Of a DNA stretch of 64,000 nt, positions 45,801 through 57,071 are shown piece after piece. The stretch is taken from contig OX465281.1 of the NCBI GenBank assembly GCA_949987705.1, positions 178,326,516-178,390,515 of the forward strand. The letters run 5' to 3'. The notes under the pieces are model-generated. The model saw nothing but the letters and a program-made list of their open reading frames with translations. It did not search any database and had not been told where the DNA came from. Position numbers and translations under genes: made by a program. How positions within the stretch are numbered: position 1 is the first letter of the stretch; the number at the start of each line of letters is the position of its first letter. This stretch comes from Thereva unica. Its lineage: Eukaryota; Arthropoda; Insecta; Diptera; Therevidae.

Positions 45801-46030
45801 TAATACCCAAGTTATTGCTCGGACATGGGCTATGTATATAAAATATAGGGACTTGCAATAGGTCTGAGATGATGCTATCATGACCGCGGATCGTTATGAC
45901 GATATCAGCTACTTAGGCCTGTGCGTTGAGGCCCTGGTTATTCAGGTTGACAAGAAGTTTGTCAATTAATATTGAGCGTAAGAGAGGGAATAGGACGCCT
46001 TCTTGAGGACAGTCTTTAGCAACCATTTGT
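42870..46030 (-). mobile_element. I/LOA/Jockey-like LINE RT split by a large TIR element
   Basis: Two antisense parts flank the element at 42997-45682. The part at 45683-46030 encodes (from the high side) a degraded CPQEGVLFPLL (motif B), a YADD-region remnant, LGINAQKTVSV and AKYLDIILNQK. The part at 42870-42996 continues with LSWKSQIERVTSKSIKSL. These are contiguous in intact RT thumbs (KYLGViLd-kLtWk-Hie). Several frameshifts; not functional. Confidence 0.7.
42997..45682. mobile_element. 2,686 bp TIR element with subterminal CCCCTTTTG repeats
   Basis: A perfect 32 bp TIR (GAGGAGTGTCTTTTCAAAAG onward, 42997-43028) is matched inverted at 45651-45682. TGTAAATATCCCCTTTTG recurs inside both ends (43252, 45504) as well as in the TIRs, with partial copies at 43196 and 43230. 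The interior is AT-rich with only short frames (43386-43568 and 43794-43982 minus, 44707-44949 plus) and no recognisable transposase. 43610-43650 and 43755-43795 are a diverged internal duplication. It inserted in a LINE RT; the flanks suggest a 2-3 bp duplication (AA or AAG), not securely resolved. Superfamily unknown. Confidence 0.8.
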
Positions 46031-48439
46031 TATGTCTTATTACATACATATTAATAATGCTATATTTTTCGATTAATTGGGCATTAATCAGGTTTATATT
46101 TACACGAAACCAGTAATAATTAATTACTACATAGTTTAAAAAACAAATCATTATTATTATGAAAAACACAAGCATTCCGCTTATTGCAAGCGATTCATCC
46201 CAATTAAGCCATAGTTTACACAAAAACAAACTAAGTAAGAAAAAGTTTTTCTTTTTATAATGAACTTTTAGTTAATGAGACCACCTATGAATAAAACACA
46301 TCCACAAAAAAAGCAACAAAAGACCAAAAACCCAAATCCCTCTAATTGACGTCTACATCAACTCTCCCAGCCTGAAAGGCCGCCACCTTACTTTGCATAG
46401 TCATTTCTATCACCTAAGGCAACAAAAAAACAATAAAAAAAAAAAAGAAGTTCAGCGCTTACTCCACAAAGAGCGACGATGGGCGATCTGTTGAAACTGT
46501 AAAGATGATTAAAATAGGATAAACATCTATTTATACTTGCCCAGAATGCATATGACGGAAGAATCTATCTGATGCCATATTATATGCAACGAAAGCGTTT
46601 TCCCAAAATAAGGTTAGTTACAGATGCATGCTAATTCGATGCATCGTTCGGTTGTCCCATTTTTAGTTAGGCCTCTAGCGCGATATTTTCTAGTGCAGTG
46701 AACTGATCTTCTTTTGGCTGAGGTTAAATTCGTCCATAGATAACTTCTGGTTCTTCTTGTATTTTTTCTCAATCATTTGATTTCATTTGTAGCGATTGGT
46801 TTTGGTTCGTTATATTTTGGTTAAAAATTAGACAGGAATTCATGGCACAACCCAGATTCGAAAACCGTGTTGACCTTAATTCACCTTCGAAAGGCCCCAG
46901 ACCTAGACTCTAAAACAAGATCTCTCGTCTGAGAAAGTCAAAGTGCCATTTCCTAAAAGTGTTAGGCTACATCAACAAAAAAGTCTGACTTCTCTTCCAA
47001 TGCGGCTACGGGGAGTTTATTTTCAGATTTTTGAGTGGATCGAGGGGAGCACCACCGCTACATAGCGCAACTACTTTGTTCCTCATAATGATCATGCCAA
47101 ATGCTACAAGATCGGTTCGCGCTGCAACAATGATTAACTGTCGGATCAATATATTCATTTGCTTTTCGAGGATTTCGTTTGTTTTCAATTCCATTCGGCA
47201 AGTGCTTCTGCAAAGCGTAACTTCTTTTATGTTAGGTTAAGCTGTCGATCTGCGAGAGTTTTATCTTCTTTTGTTTTTGTTTTTTGGTGGAAGATAAAAC
47301 CGCCTCGTCATATTCTTGTCTGAAGGTCGTTATTGAGATATTTCGGAAATTAAAACATTTCTTCCGTTCAAGTATCTTTAGAATTCATTTTTAATCGCTT
47401 GCGTTATTCTTTCAAAAGTTTTTAATTAGTATCAAAGAAATTAAAAACCGTGTCCAATAGTACTTTTTTACGATCTTTACGTTACGTCAAATTAAAGGTC
47501 AGCATACTACGGGTGGTTACCATTATTCATTGTAAAAATACTTTTTTGTTGTGAATGAATTGCTGCTTTTTCCTTTTTCTTTTCATGATATAACGGATTG
47601 AAATCTTATGCAAAATTTTATTAAAATGCAAAAAAAATAAAGTAAATGATTTCTCAATGTCTGGAGGTACTTCCAAAAATTTTTGTGATGATCTGAATCA
47701 TCTGAGAATGGGTTACTATGGTCCAATTGTTAAGCATAATAAAAACCACTTTTCACTTTTTAATTCGACCAAAAGCAAACTTTACAGTATAACATACTCC
47801 CGAAAACATCACGCTGAGATGATTTAAAAAGTAAAAGCTTGAACATGAGAAAAGATAAAATGAAAATTGATATAAAAAAAATAATAATTTCTTGCTTGGG
47901 TCGAGATATAAAAAAAAGCAGTAGGATGTCGCCTTTGGGTTGATATTTATTATATTATTGTGAAAAAGGAAATCTTGGGTATCTGAGTAATTAACGCTTA
48001 AATTAAAATGCTTGTGGCGACCTTCTTATACACGGAAATTGACTATTAAAGTGGCCACATATAGAAGGTGATAGGGGCATGTAACAATAGGCGTTAAGTT
48101 GAAGTTTGCTAGTTTTCGAGCAATTAAGGGTGGCATACAAGTCATTTCCAGGTCAGATCACACTTCTATTAAACAGTATCTGATTTAAGAGCTTTCATTC
48201 AACGTTTTTGACAGGTAACATTTCGTTAGTGTGAAAGTTTATTTAATATTAGTGTGAACCTTAGGTTTGGGTATAATCATGCAAAGTATGAATATATAAT
48301 ATTAAATATACTTTGTGCTGCATTCAGCCGCTGGTGATAGTACTCGAAAACTAAGTTTAATCACACTATGTTTAAAGGTTGCTTAGTTGAACTGGCGACA
48401 TAGTCTGCGCTGACCTCCAGTTAGCACATCAGTGCCGTT
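46031..48439. other. Long unassigned stretch
   Basis: AT-rich with A-runs (46300-46450). Opposed frames at 47006-47240 have no motif. No gene recognised. Confidence 0.4.
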
Positions 48440-48690
48440 TTGATATCAGTCATTCAAATGACACATAAGCTTGTTATATTTTTAGATCCATATTTTAGCT
48501 GGATGTGACAAGTTCGTTGGATGCTGTGTTGTTAGGTCTTGCTCTGTGGTTGTGGGGTTCTTATTATTCATTCATGCTCTCCTATTGGCCAGTGTCCTGT
48601 ATATACAGCTATAGCTCTGACTAGGTTCATGCGGGATAGTTTTAGGAGCTTATAGACCTGGAGGTAGTAGAGTATGCATAATATGAGGAC
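48440..48690 (-). mobile_element. L-E-type LINE C-terminal fragment
   Basis: Minus-strand translation gives KLLKLSRMNLVRAIAVYTGHWPIGEH. This is the block after RNase H in I/LOA/R1-related LINEs (lsr-nlr-v--ltGHwpiG-Ha). Broken afterwards. Confidence 0.65.
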
Positions 48691-48742
48691 CGCATTCTGT
48701 TAACAGAGATCAGTTGAGGATAGGTCAAAGAGAAATTATGCG

Positions 48743-48809
48743 GATCCATCCATCCATACAGCCCAAATCGAGCCTTGGCCTCCTCTAGGGCATTTCTCCA
48801 AGTTTGACG
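48743..48809 (-). mobile_element. LINE 3' end with ATGG-repeat tail, second copy
   Basis: Same terminal segment as 3591-3658: CATTTCTCCAAGTTTGAC on the plus strand, and a tail of GGATGGATGGATC read on the minus strand. Two independent copies of a conserved 3' end with a short-repeat tail support an RTE/CR1-type LINE family not otherwise represented here. Confidence 0.5.
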
Positions 48810-48974
48810 GTCCTATTGTATACCGTGCTATACGGTATTTATTAATACCCGTTTTTTTGGGATATAATGTGTGTTACTACACCATGCGGTTTTATTAAAA
48901 ACACGTCTTATGTAAAATATCACTTATATATTTATTCTAATTATTATTATAAACTGTCGAGATATTTAATTCTA

Positions 48975-51020
48975 CTAATCAAATATATATATATATAGCA
49001 CTTGTATTTTTATTTATGTCAACGCGCGGACTGCAGATCTTCACGTTGCAGCATGTCTCCAGTTCCGGATGTTGAGCATTGACTCTGCGTCAGCCGTCAC
49101 AGAGTCTATCCATCTCCTCCTGGGTCTACCTACTGGCCCACTTTCCGAAATTTCTGATGCCATAAGCCGTTTTGGGATGCGATTGTCCTCCATCCTGATC
49201 ACGTGGCCGGCTAGTCTCAATCTGTTGATTTTTATTAAAGTTGAGAGTTGTGGGTCCTCAAAAATTTCATACAACTCGTTGTTGTATCTTCTTCGCCATA
49301 TTCCATCCTCTCTGATTGGGCCTATTATGCATCTGAGAATTTTCCTCTCGAACCTGTTGACTCGTTCCTCTATGTCCTGGGTCATAGTCCAAGTCTCGCT
49401 ACCATAACACAGTACTGGTCGTATTACTGTTTTGTAGAGTGAGAGTTTCATTTTCCTGTGCACAAATCTTGAGTGCAGGATTTGTTTTTGGGCATAAAAG
49501 GCTCTATTAGCCAGTAGTATTCGTCTAGTTATTTCTTCTTTTTCTTCGTTTCTTTTTGTGATAGTAGACCCAAGGTAGACTGTTTTATCGACTACTTCTA
49601 GGTTATGTTCGTCGATGGTTATATTTCTTCCCATTCTAAATCGTCCTGCTCTGGATTGTTGCATCACCTTCGTTTTTTCTTCGTTAATCTTCAGACCTAT
49701 GTCCTTTGCCGCCTCTTTTAATTCAACACAGACTTCTTTTGCTGCCAAAAAGGACCTTCCCACGATGTTTACGTCATCCGCATATCCAAGTAATTGTACC
49801 GACTGGGTAGCTATTGATGCACTTCGCTGGACTGACGTTTTCCTTATCGCCCATTCTAGGGCCAGGTTGAAAAGCATGGGGGCCAGCCCATCTCCTTGTC
49901 TAAGCCCTTGACGTACTTCGAACTCCTCTGTTACAATATTTTGGATCCTTACTTTCGCCAGTGAGCTGTTTGTGGCGCATTTGATTAGTTGTACCAACTT
50001 TGAGGGGACTCCTATTTCCGATAAGATCTCGTATAGCCTCTCTCTGTTTATTGAGTCATATGCCTGTTGAAAGTCCACAAATATCTGGTATACATCTACA
50101 TTCCTTTCCCAGGTTTTCTCCAGAATTTGCCTTAAGGTCAGCAGTTGGTCCGATGTTGACCTGTTTGTCCTAAAACCAGCTTGATATTCTCCTATAAGGC
50201 TTTCCGCTATAGGTTCCAGTTTTTGTTTCACAAGGATTGTGAAGATTTTGTAGCTGGTGCTGAGGAGTGAGATGCCTCTGTAGTTTTTGCAGTTTAGTTT
50301 ATCTCCTTTCTTGTATATTGGACATATAATGGCTTTCTTCCAGTCCTCTGGTATAACTTCTTCCTCCCAGATGGTGCATATGAGTTCGTGTAATGTTCGT
50401 AATAGTTGGGGTCCTCCTTGCTTTAGCAGCTCAGCTGCTATTCCATCGGCGCCAGGCGATTTGTTGCTGTTCTGCCTTTTTACAGCTTCCCGCACCTCAT
50501 CCAGTGTTGGTGGTTCTATTGAGATATTATCTTGGGGAATTACAAATGCCTCTGCCTCTGCATTCTCGTTTGATATGGAGATAGGATTCAATAGGTTCTG
50601 AAAATACTCTCTCCACCTTTCCTTTATCCTATCAGGATCTGCCAACAAGTTCCCATCTATGTCCTTGCAGATGCCCGTTCTTGGCTGGAACTTATTGGTG
50701 ATCTGGCGAGTTCCTTTGTATGCTTGTCTAATTCTCCCTTCATTGAAGTCTTCCTGTATCTGTAGGATTTTCCTATTTAGATATTCCCTCTTCTTCTTTC
50801 TGCACAGCTTGTCTGCGATTTTTCTTTTTTCCTTGAAGATTTCCATCCTTGCTCTTGTTGGCCTTGCGATGTACTCTCGGTGGCTCTGGTTTCTTTCTTC
50901 AATTGCGGTTCTACAGTCTTTATTATGCGGATGTTGCCGGTCAATTTTTGGGCCCAATTTTCTTCACCCCCACTTTTTTTGTTGAGACCTCTACGATTCC
51001 TGGGGCCTCCTGTTTGATGA
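48975..51020 (-). mobile_element. L-D: 5'-truncated RTE-like LINE
   Basis: Contains the long open RT frame (49041-50957), a short 3' region and an AT-repeat tail near 48981-49000. Upstream of about 51020 the similarity to LINE sequence stops, so the endonuclease is missing. Other copies: 4668-6222, 15066-15645 and 22868-23516. Confidence 0.8.
49041..50957 (-). CDS. L-D reverse transcriptase, 638-codon open frame
   Basis: The longest uninterrupted frame in the window. Residues 1-200: a basic linker after the (missing) endonuclease (ARMEIFKEKRKIADKLCRKK) and WREYFQNLLNP. Residues ~200-470: RT with SPGADGIAAELLK, WKKAIICPIYKKGD, YRGISLLS, EYQAGFRTNRST, FVDFQQAYDS (motif A, ~res 294), RQGLRQGDGLAPMLFN (motif B) and LLGYADDVNIVG (motif C, ~res 390). 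Then the thumb VYLGSTITKRNEE, VLCYGSETWT, and the RTE-like C-terminus RLAGHVIRMEDNRIPKRL and GRPRRRWIDSV. All catalytic residues are present. The first ATG is not the true LINE start, because the endonuclease normally lies upstream. Likely a relatively young but truncated copy. Confidence 0.85.
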   Translation of the reverse strand: MGPKIDRQHPHNKDCRTAIEERNQSHREYIARPTRARMEIFKEKRKIADKLCRKKKREYLNRKILQIQEDFNEGRIRQAYKGTRQITNKFQPRTGICKDIDGNLLADPDRIKERWREYFQNLLNPISISNENAEAEAFVIPQDNISIEPPTLDEVREAVKRQNSNKSPGADGIAAELLKQGGPQLLRTLHELICTIWEEEVIPEDWKKAIICPIYKKGDKLNCKNYRGISLLSTSYKIFTILVKQKLEPIAESLIGEYQAGFRTNRSTSDQLLTLRQILEKTWERNVDVYQIFVDFQQAYDSINRERLYEILSEIGVPSKLVQLIKCATNSSLAKVRIQNIVTEEFEVRQGLRQGDGLAPMLFNLALEWAIRKTSVQRSASIATQSVQLLGYADDVNIVGRSFLAAKEVCVELKEAAKDIGLKINEEKTKVMQQSRAGRFRMGRNITIDEHNLEVVDKTVYLGSTITKRNEEKEEITRRILLANRAFYAQKQILHSRFVHRKMKLSLYKTVIRPVLCYGSETWTMTQDIEERVNRFERKILRCIIGPIREDGIWRRRYNNELYEIFEDPQLSTLIKINRLRLAGHVIRMEDNRIPKRLMASEISESGPVGRPRRRWIDSVTADAESMLNIRNWRHAAT

Positions 51021-51164
51021 TGGATTATGATGAAGCACAGTAAATAAGTCGAAAATATTAAATAAACTTTTTCGATATCACGCTTAGTTTTCGAGATATT
51101 GATACTTGAAGTTGAATTTTTGAAGTATTTCACCAAGGTTTGTCTTTAATTCAATAAATTTAAA
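51021..51164. other. Short unassigned spacer
   Basis: Lies between the truncated L-D and the coding-like segment; no feature. Confidence 0.3.
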
Positions 51165-51573
51165 ATGGAACCTTTTTTAAATCCAACTATCATCCTACAT
51201 GTATACCTCTTACGATTTGAGAACGCGATTACAAATTATCCGTCCATCAGGTAGTTATCGCGTTTCATCTCAATGAAGATTCTCCGGAATTATTACCCCA
51301 TAGATGTTAACAGATTGATGGGTCATTTATTCTACAGCGACCATTAAAACAGAAGTCAAGGTATTAAAGGTTTTATTAAAGCACTTAATTCCATACGGTT
51401 CTTGCGGTCCAAGGTTAGGAGTGAGTTCAATATCATTGTTGATGAAGTTGGGAATGAGTTCGCGATCTTAATACCAAGGTCTGCCTGCAACTACTTGCAT
51501 GTTACCGAAATCATAAGAATAACGCAGAGCATCTTCTACATCAAAGTTGTCAAGTGAGTAGATGGGACTGGTA
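51165..51573 (-). pseudogene. Unidentified broken coding segment
   Basis: One minus-strand frame keeps protein-like composition for ~135 codons, broken by about six stops. Readable parts: SLDNFDVEDALRYSYDFGN, VAGRPWY, IPNFINNDIELTPNLGPQEP, VNIYGVIIPENLH and LPDGRIICNRVLKS. A pyrimidine-rich TTACCTTCTACCAG directly before the first codons looks like a splice acceptor (51574-51590). I do not recognise the family. It may be a dead host exon, a duplicated gene fragment or an endogenous viral piece. Confidence 0.45.
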
Positions 51574-51944
51574 GAAGGTAATTTTTAAAAATAAAAGCTG
51601 TGTAGATTAGATTAAATGCCATCCAATATTATCTTGATTCAACGTTCAAAAAGGAAAAATTCAAGCAAATTTTTCAAAACGAATTGAGTCAATAATAATA
51701 GCTTAAAGTTCACCTAATGAAACCAGGTTTTATACCCTGTCAGACGCTTTGGAGGTATCTGTATCACCAATAATATTGCCATTTATTAGTATTGTATTAC
51801 CTTTTATGACAATAAACTGAACATATGACCTAATTTCTAAAAAGTGGAATATGCGGAATGCCGCAAATTCTTGTTGAGAAACTGTTTGTTGTTACTGAGA
51901 AATTTTCTTCTTGCCAAATAGTACACAGTATTCCTTAGATCATC
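51574..51944. other. Unassigned AT-rich DNA
   Basis: Could be the intron or flank upstream of the broken coding segment on the minus strand. Nothing recognised. Confidence 0.3.
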
Positions 51945-52095
51945 TCGCTGATTTCATTAATCTGCAGCCCAGCTTTAATGCCACTTCTTCGATATAGATG
52001 AAGGTGTCCTGAACAGATCTTGATGTTCTACCAACCATGTAGAGTAGATGTGGTCGGCTTAAAGCAGTATTCCGGTGGATTCGTACCGGATTTTC
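51945..52095 (-). mobile_element. RTE-like RT fragment
   Basis: The minus strand encodes HLLYMVGRTSRSVQDTFIYI followed by EEVALKLGCRLMKS. This matches the block after motif C in RTE-like RTs (adDidIvGRt-r-v-eaf--le-ea-k-GL-iNe). The YADD residues themselves are gone. Confidence 0.55.
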
Positions 52096-52199
52096 CTCTC
52101 CTCTCCTCCTGCCTCCTAATGCCAAATCCGAATCTCAGAATACTATCTTCAAGGTTGAAGGAGCCCATTATACCGGAGACAGCCTAGCAACCTTAAACT

Positions 52200-52283
52200 G
52201 GATTATGACGTCAAAATGACGTAGACCCATATGAAATTTATGGAAATAAAATGGAGTCTACATTATTCTGACGCCATAATCCG
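52200..52283. repeat. Short inverted repeat, 27 bp arms
   Basis: GGATTATGACGTCA and GACGTAGAC on the left (52200-52226) are matched inverted at 52256-52282 with four mismatches and a ~29 bp spacer. Small foldback; no target duplication seen. Confidence 0.6.
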
Positions 52284-55200
52284 CATTAACTATGCTAGTC
52301 TGTCGAGGGTATTACCAAAGATTACCCACAAAGATACGACACTCTCAAAATTTCCCATAAGCTCCCTTGCGAGTGAATATATCAATCGACAAGGTGCAAG
52401 CGAGATAAAATTCAATTTAAAAACAAAACAAAAATCGAAGAAAGAAAGGGTAAATAAAGAAATGTTATTTCGCGAAGTGCGAAAGAGACGCACTGATTTC
52501 TCTTCTCCGCAATTTTGTGTGCCGTCTGGACTTTTATTTTGCTTGTGTGAATTCATGTACCATTTTCGTGTACTTCCTGCTCTGCATGTGTTTGTGTAGT
52601 TTGCCGTTGCTCCGCCCTCTCGCCATTCCGGAGCGCGTATATGAATAGAGAAGTTGATCATAGATTTTTACTTTCCTTTTTCTTCGCACAGAAAGGATTA
52701 CAGTGTCGTATCTTCCTGAGTAATTTTTGGTATTACGTTGTCAGAATTAATTATAGATTTTGATTGATCTGGGCAATTCCTTGGTTTGTCACATTGGTCA
52801 TGATCAACGTATTATTAATATGTTTGGGATAAGCATTCTCATTTTCAGTCGCGAGTTTGGATTCGTAATCGAAACAGTAGTTTCAATCACTATGACTCCT
52901 GCCTAATATCAGGTGTATCCGATCTCGCTAACGCACGAAATTGTCGTCTTCAGGACTTTCTTTCTTTATTCACCATGGGCGACTTCTAACTCATGCTCGT
53001 AAGTGTTTCTGTCTATTTAATTGTGTAGTTCAGCTGTGTTATTTCGAGCTTGATTCGTAGATACAAAGCTTTTCTGCGTTGTAATGACTCTCGGAGCACC
53101 GTACTAGTCATAGTGATCCAAGTTATATTCAGACCCTCAGTACGTAGTTCTATCTCTATGTTAATGTTCAAATCTTCCAAGGAAAATTGTTATATCATAT
53201 CTGAGATATCTAGCTGTATTATGCTTATGTTATTAAATTAGCCTCGCAGGCTAAGAGCACATACGTTATACCCTCGACACAGAGACATTGTTACGAACAA
53301 GGCCGCAAATTTTACGTCGTTACGAATAGAGGGGTCTCTGTCAGCCGATAGATTATTGCAAAAAACTCGCTTTGAGCAGTTTTTCCAGTAGCACGCAATA
53401 TCAGCGGATTTTAATTTTATCGGAAAATTAATAAAAAATATTGTTTGTTTCCAGATGAAACCATTGTGAGACCGGCTAGTGGATAATAACGTAATTAATT
53501 CTTTTTCATTTTCTTTCACCGACATTCTTTACTACACATCCACTTGTTACAAGTGTCAAAACATAACAACGAATTTTACCGATGACCACCAATTTACCGT
53601 GTGTCCACCCCTAAATTGCCATTCGTCGTAACTACGTTAAGGTATGTCGATGTATTTAGACAGGCCTTTGGTTAGTTGCTGCACACATGATAAAATTCTT
53701 AAATCTTTAGTGTTCTTCAATGCAATAATGGCCGTCATTTAACTTGATCGTTGGTTTTTTTGCAGATTAGCTTATTAGCCATAGGCCAGATTTGCCTTTT
53801 TATGAAAATAACAAATACATCATTTTTAATTAAAATTTTAAAATCAAAATCAAACCAAAAATTGTTAACAACATCGTGAACTTTCTTTCATACAATGAAC
53901 AAATTAAACTAACTTCTATTGGCTTCTGGTAATTACATTTTGGTTTACCAAATGTGACATCTAGATGTCAGCATTGTATAATGTTTACACGTGACGTGTT
54001 TCTAAATGACATAAGCCATTTTTTGTTATAGAAAGAGGTAGTACTAGTACTAGCTTCAACAGCTTGAAGAATTTTATATGTGCAAGTTTTTTTGAGACTT
54101 ACGCCGTCATAGTTTACTAGATAAGCCGCCAGCAAAAGCGCGCACGTTCAGATCATAATAAAAAATGATTAATTAATGACTAAATATTTTGTTCTGCGCT
54201 TTAAGACAATCATTCATTTCGATTTTGCTTTACTACTAATTAGTTGTTTGAATATTACGACCTTTAAACCTACTTAAAAGTCAACTGTATTTGTTAATTG
54301 CAATTGTTGAATAAACTGCACGTTTTTCACTTGGTTCAATTCAGAAAATTGGTAAAGTCCCAATTTTTTTTGTATTTGACTAAAATTTAATCATAAACAA
54401 AAAAAAATTGAAATTGATAAACCTTTTCAACCATTCTTATCATCAAGAAATTAAAAATAAAATACATGTTTAATCGTGTGCTTATTTGCGCACCGAAATC
54501 ACCTGTGTTAAAAATAAATGGTGTTTGTGTTCAGGTTATCTAAACCCGTTGTCGCCGCCGATATGTTGTTATTGTCTCATGAGAATAAAACGTAAACAAT
54601 CCAAAGTATGAACAGGTACATATTCAGCTCCATCAACAGAAGCAAAGCAAAAATTACGACACTACAACCGTAAAACTAAAACTCATCAGGTGAAAACCCA
54701 AGTCAAAGATCAAGTTTCGAGAACATGTAATTTTTGCAAAATATGTAATTAAAAAAAATAGTAGTCCTTAAACCGCAATTTAGAAATTATTTTTATTTAA
54801 GAAATGAAATGTTTCTCAAAAGTTCATAACAAAAACAAAATCAACGATAAGTAAGAAGAAAAAGGTAAAAATCACTCTCTAAAGGTGTGTGGGATTTATG
54901 AGTGTAGCATAAACAGGTCTTGATTGGTTAAAGTGAAACTGATTTTGCGGGCTAGCCACAGTCTAACTCTCATATGATGGCGATGATGATGGTGATGACG
55001 ACGATTAACCTGGAGCTACTTACAGTAAAGTGGATGGACATCGCACTAAAAACAAGTTTTATCAGCCACACGTATAGTAACTTTCGATCGTCGCACGTGA
55101 TTGAATCTTACAAACCTTTGAGCTGCTCTGCTCTGCTGCGCTTACTTAAGCCGTATATCGTTTTCTGGCTCTAGATTTATGCAAAGGTGAAGTCTCTGGA

Positions 55201-56259
55201 ATGTTGGTTAACCCAATTCTATAGAAATATAAATTCTTCAGTGGGATGCAGAGAAGTTGCCTGCACTGCCAGTATCGTCTGGTTGAGAGAACTCTCACAA
55301 AATTAGATAAGAGGATGCTGAAACTATATTGTCATTTTATCATACTTTTCGCCTGGGGGCATACGAAATTCACGGTTGATTATTTATTTCACGTCGCACT
55401 CGAATGCTTAAATTTCACTAGTCATAAAGTCATTTTAGCCGTTTTGCATCACCTCCGTAATATTCCAAAGTTCGAATTTTTTCATTTTTAACCACGTTTT
55501 TTGTGTAAAAATTCACGTAAGCGTTAATGATCCCAACCAAGACTAAGACTAGCAAGACAATGTCGTATTTCTAGTGATGAAATCATTGGAAAAAATTTCT
55601 GGTTAGACATTTTTTCTCTCTCTGCCACGTACAAACAATGTCCTCTGTTGTTGGAGGCAGGTGGATAGTATGTAAGTTTGAGACATGTTTGTTTAGCCTT
55701 TGCAATGATATCAAATAAATATGAGTAAGTTTTTATTTGTACACCGTTGGTTTTCTATTTACAGACCAAAATTGTGTTAATTTGAAATACGTGCATATTT
55801 GGTAGGAAACAATTTTTTCGGTAGATAGCTCCCGCTATTTAAAGCCGATTGGAAGTTTTTGTCACGAGCTCCATTTGATATGATATCAGAATGTACGATA
55901 ATTCGATAAATATATTTAAATTTTTTTTTAATGAATTTGATTAGAGATTATTGTTAAGTTTTTTCCAGACTTAACAGATTTGTAGGATTAATTTTTAAAA
56001 TGTTCATACAAAACTTCTAATTATTAACAATTAAACACACTTCTTAAAGTTCGACAGTTATCACTTGCAATTTAATATCTCTTACTAATGACTCGTATTT
56101 ATCGCTTTTTAAATTCATTATTTGATTACACTTTTATCGCTGGGAACACTCGCCTAAAACACTGTTATCGCTTTCCAAATCAAAACTGACTCTAAATAAA
56201 GGCTGCAACTGTATATTTATATATGCAAGCCCCTGTTTTATCCAATTTCTAGATATTTT
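52284..56259. other. Long unassigned stretch
   Basis: Two opposed frames (52231-52599 plus, 122 codons; 52290-52661 minus, 123 codons) have no recognisable motif. 53047-53095 resembles 16241-16289, a shared but unidentified repeat. 54970-55015 is a GATGATG-type simple repeat. The rest is AT-rich with no gene I can support. Confidence 0.4.
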
Positions 56260-56504
56260 TGGAGCCCTCTATTTCTCGAATTTTTGTTTCACATTATCTA
56301 AAAACTTACAAGCCTTAAATAACCAGTGGGAAAAATTGGGAGCGTTGCACAGGGGAGTGCACTTGACTTGGAGAACTCTTAAGGGAGCTTTCCTGGAGTT
56401 TTCATAAATTTTATAGAAAAAAGAAAATGGGCAATTATTTTCATGCCCATAAAATGTGACATTAGCATACTCAATATCCCGGCTCTCCCACGAAAGGTTA
56501 AAAT

Positions 56505-57071
56505 GTGCAAAGCGCCCTCTTAAAAGGGCTTGATGCGGATTCTGAACTGCAAGAGCTCCTGAATGACCTACAGTCATTAAATGTAGAAAACTTAAAATTT
56601 ACAGCCGTCAAACGCTTCAGCACGGCCCATTCGCGCTCCTCTGAGAGGCATCTGCCTATCTTTCTCGTCCATTTGACTCCCGACAGTCGACTAGATTTAA
56701 ATTCCATTAAATATGTTAACTTCCATGTCGTCACATGGGAGAAAATTAACAAAAAAGTTGGCATCCTCCAAAGCATGAGGTGCCAAAGGTTTGGTCACGC
56801 CGCAGCTAACTGCCAAATGGCTTTTAGGCGCGTCAAATGTGATAATAACCACAAGCAAGGTGAATGTCCCTTGGGGAAAGAAAAAGTTGCGGACAAGAGC
56901 AAGCTGTTCTGTGTTCTCTTCAAATCAAATGGACATCCTGCTAGTTATAGAGGATGCCCTAAATATGCAGAGCTCAAGCAACGCATTAAAGCGCGAAAAG
57001 ATCAATTAGAGGCTGAACAAGTGAAAAAAACGCAAATGTTCAAAAATAAAGTACTGGATGAATCACGTTAG
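56505..57071 (+). pseudogene. Jockey-like ORF1: zinc-knuckle RNA-binding protein
   Basis: 188 codons. ORF1 coats the LINE RNA. The N-terminal part has RHLPIFLVHLTPDSRLDLNS and YVNFHVVTWEKINK, typical of the gag-like core. The knuckle region has MRCQRFGHAAANCQ, VKCDNNHKQGEC and GHPASYRGCPKY; the YRGCP block is diagnostic for Jockey-clade ORF1. Key cysteines are lost in the first and third knuckles, so metal binding is doubtful. The last ~9 codons lie inside the inverted repeat of the following insertion, so the natural C-terminus is missing. The true start is upstream of 56505, with stops in between. Confidence 0.75.

Noticed and set aside
52231..52661. Gene in the opposed 122/123-codon frames
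   Set aside because: Both strands are open over the same bases with no recognisable motif; likely chance.
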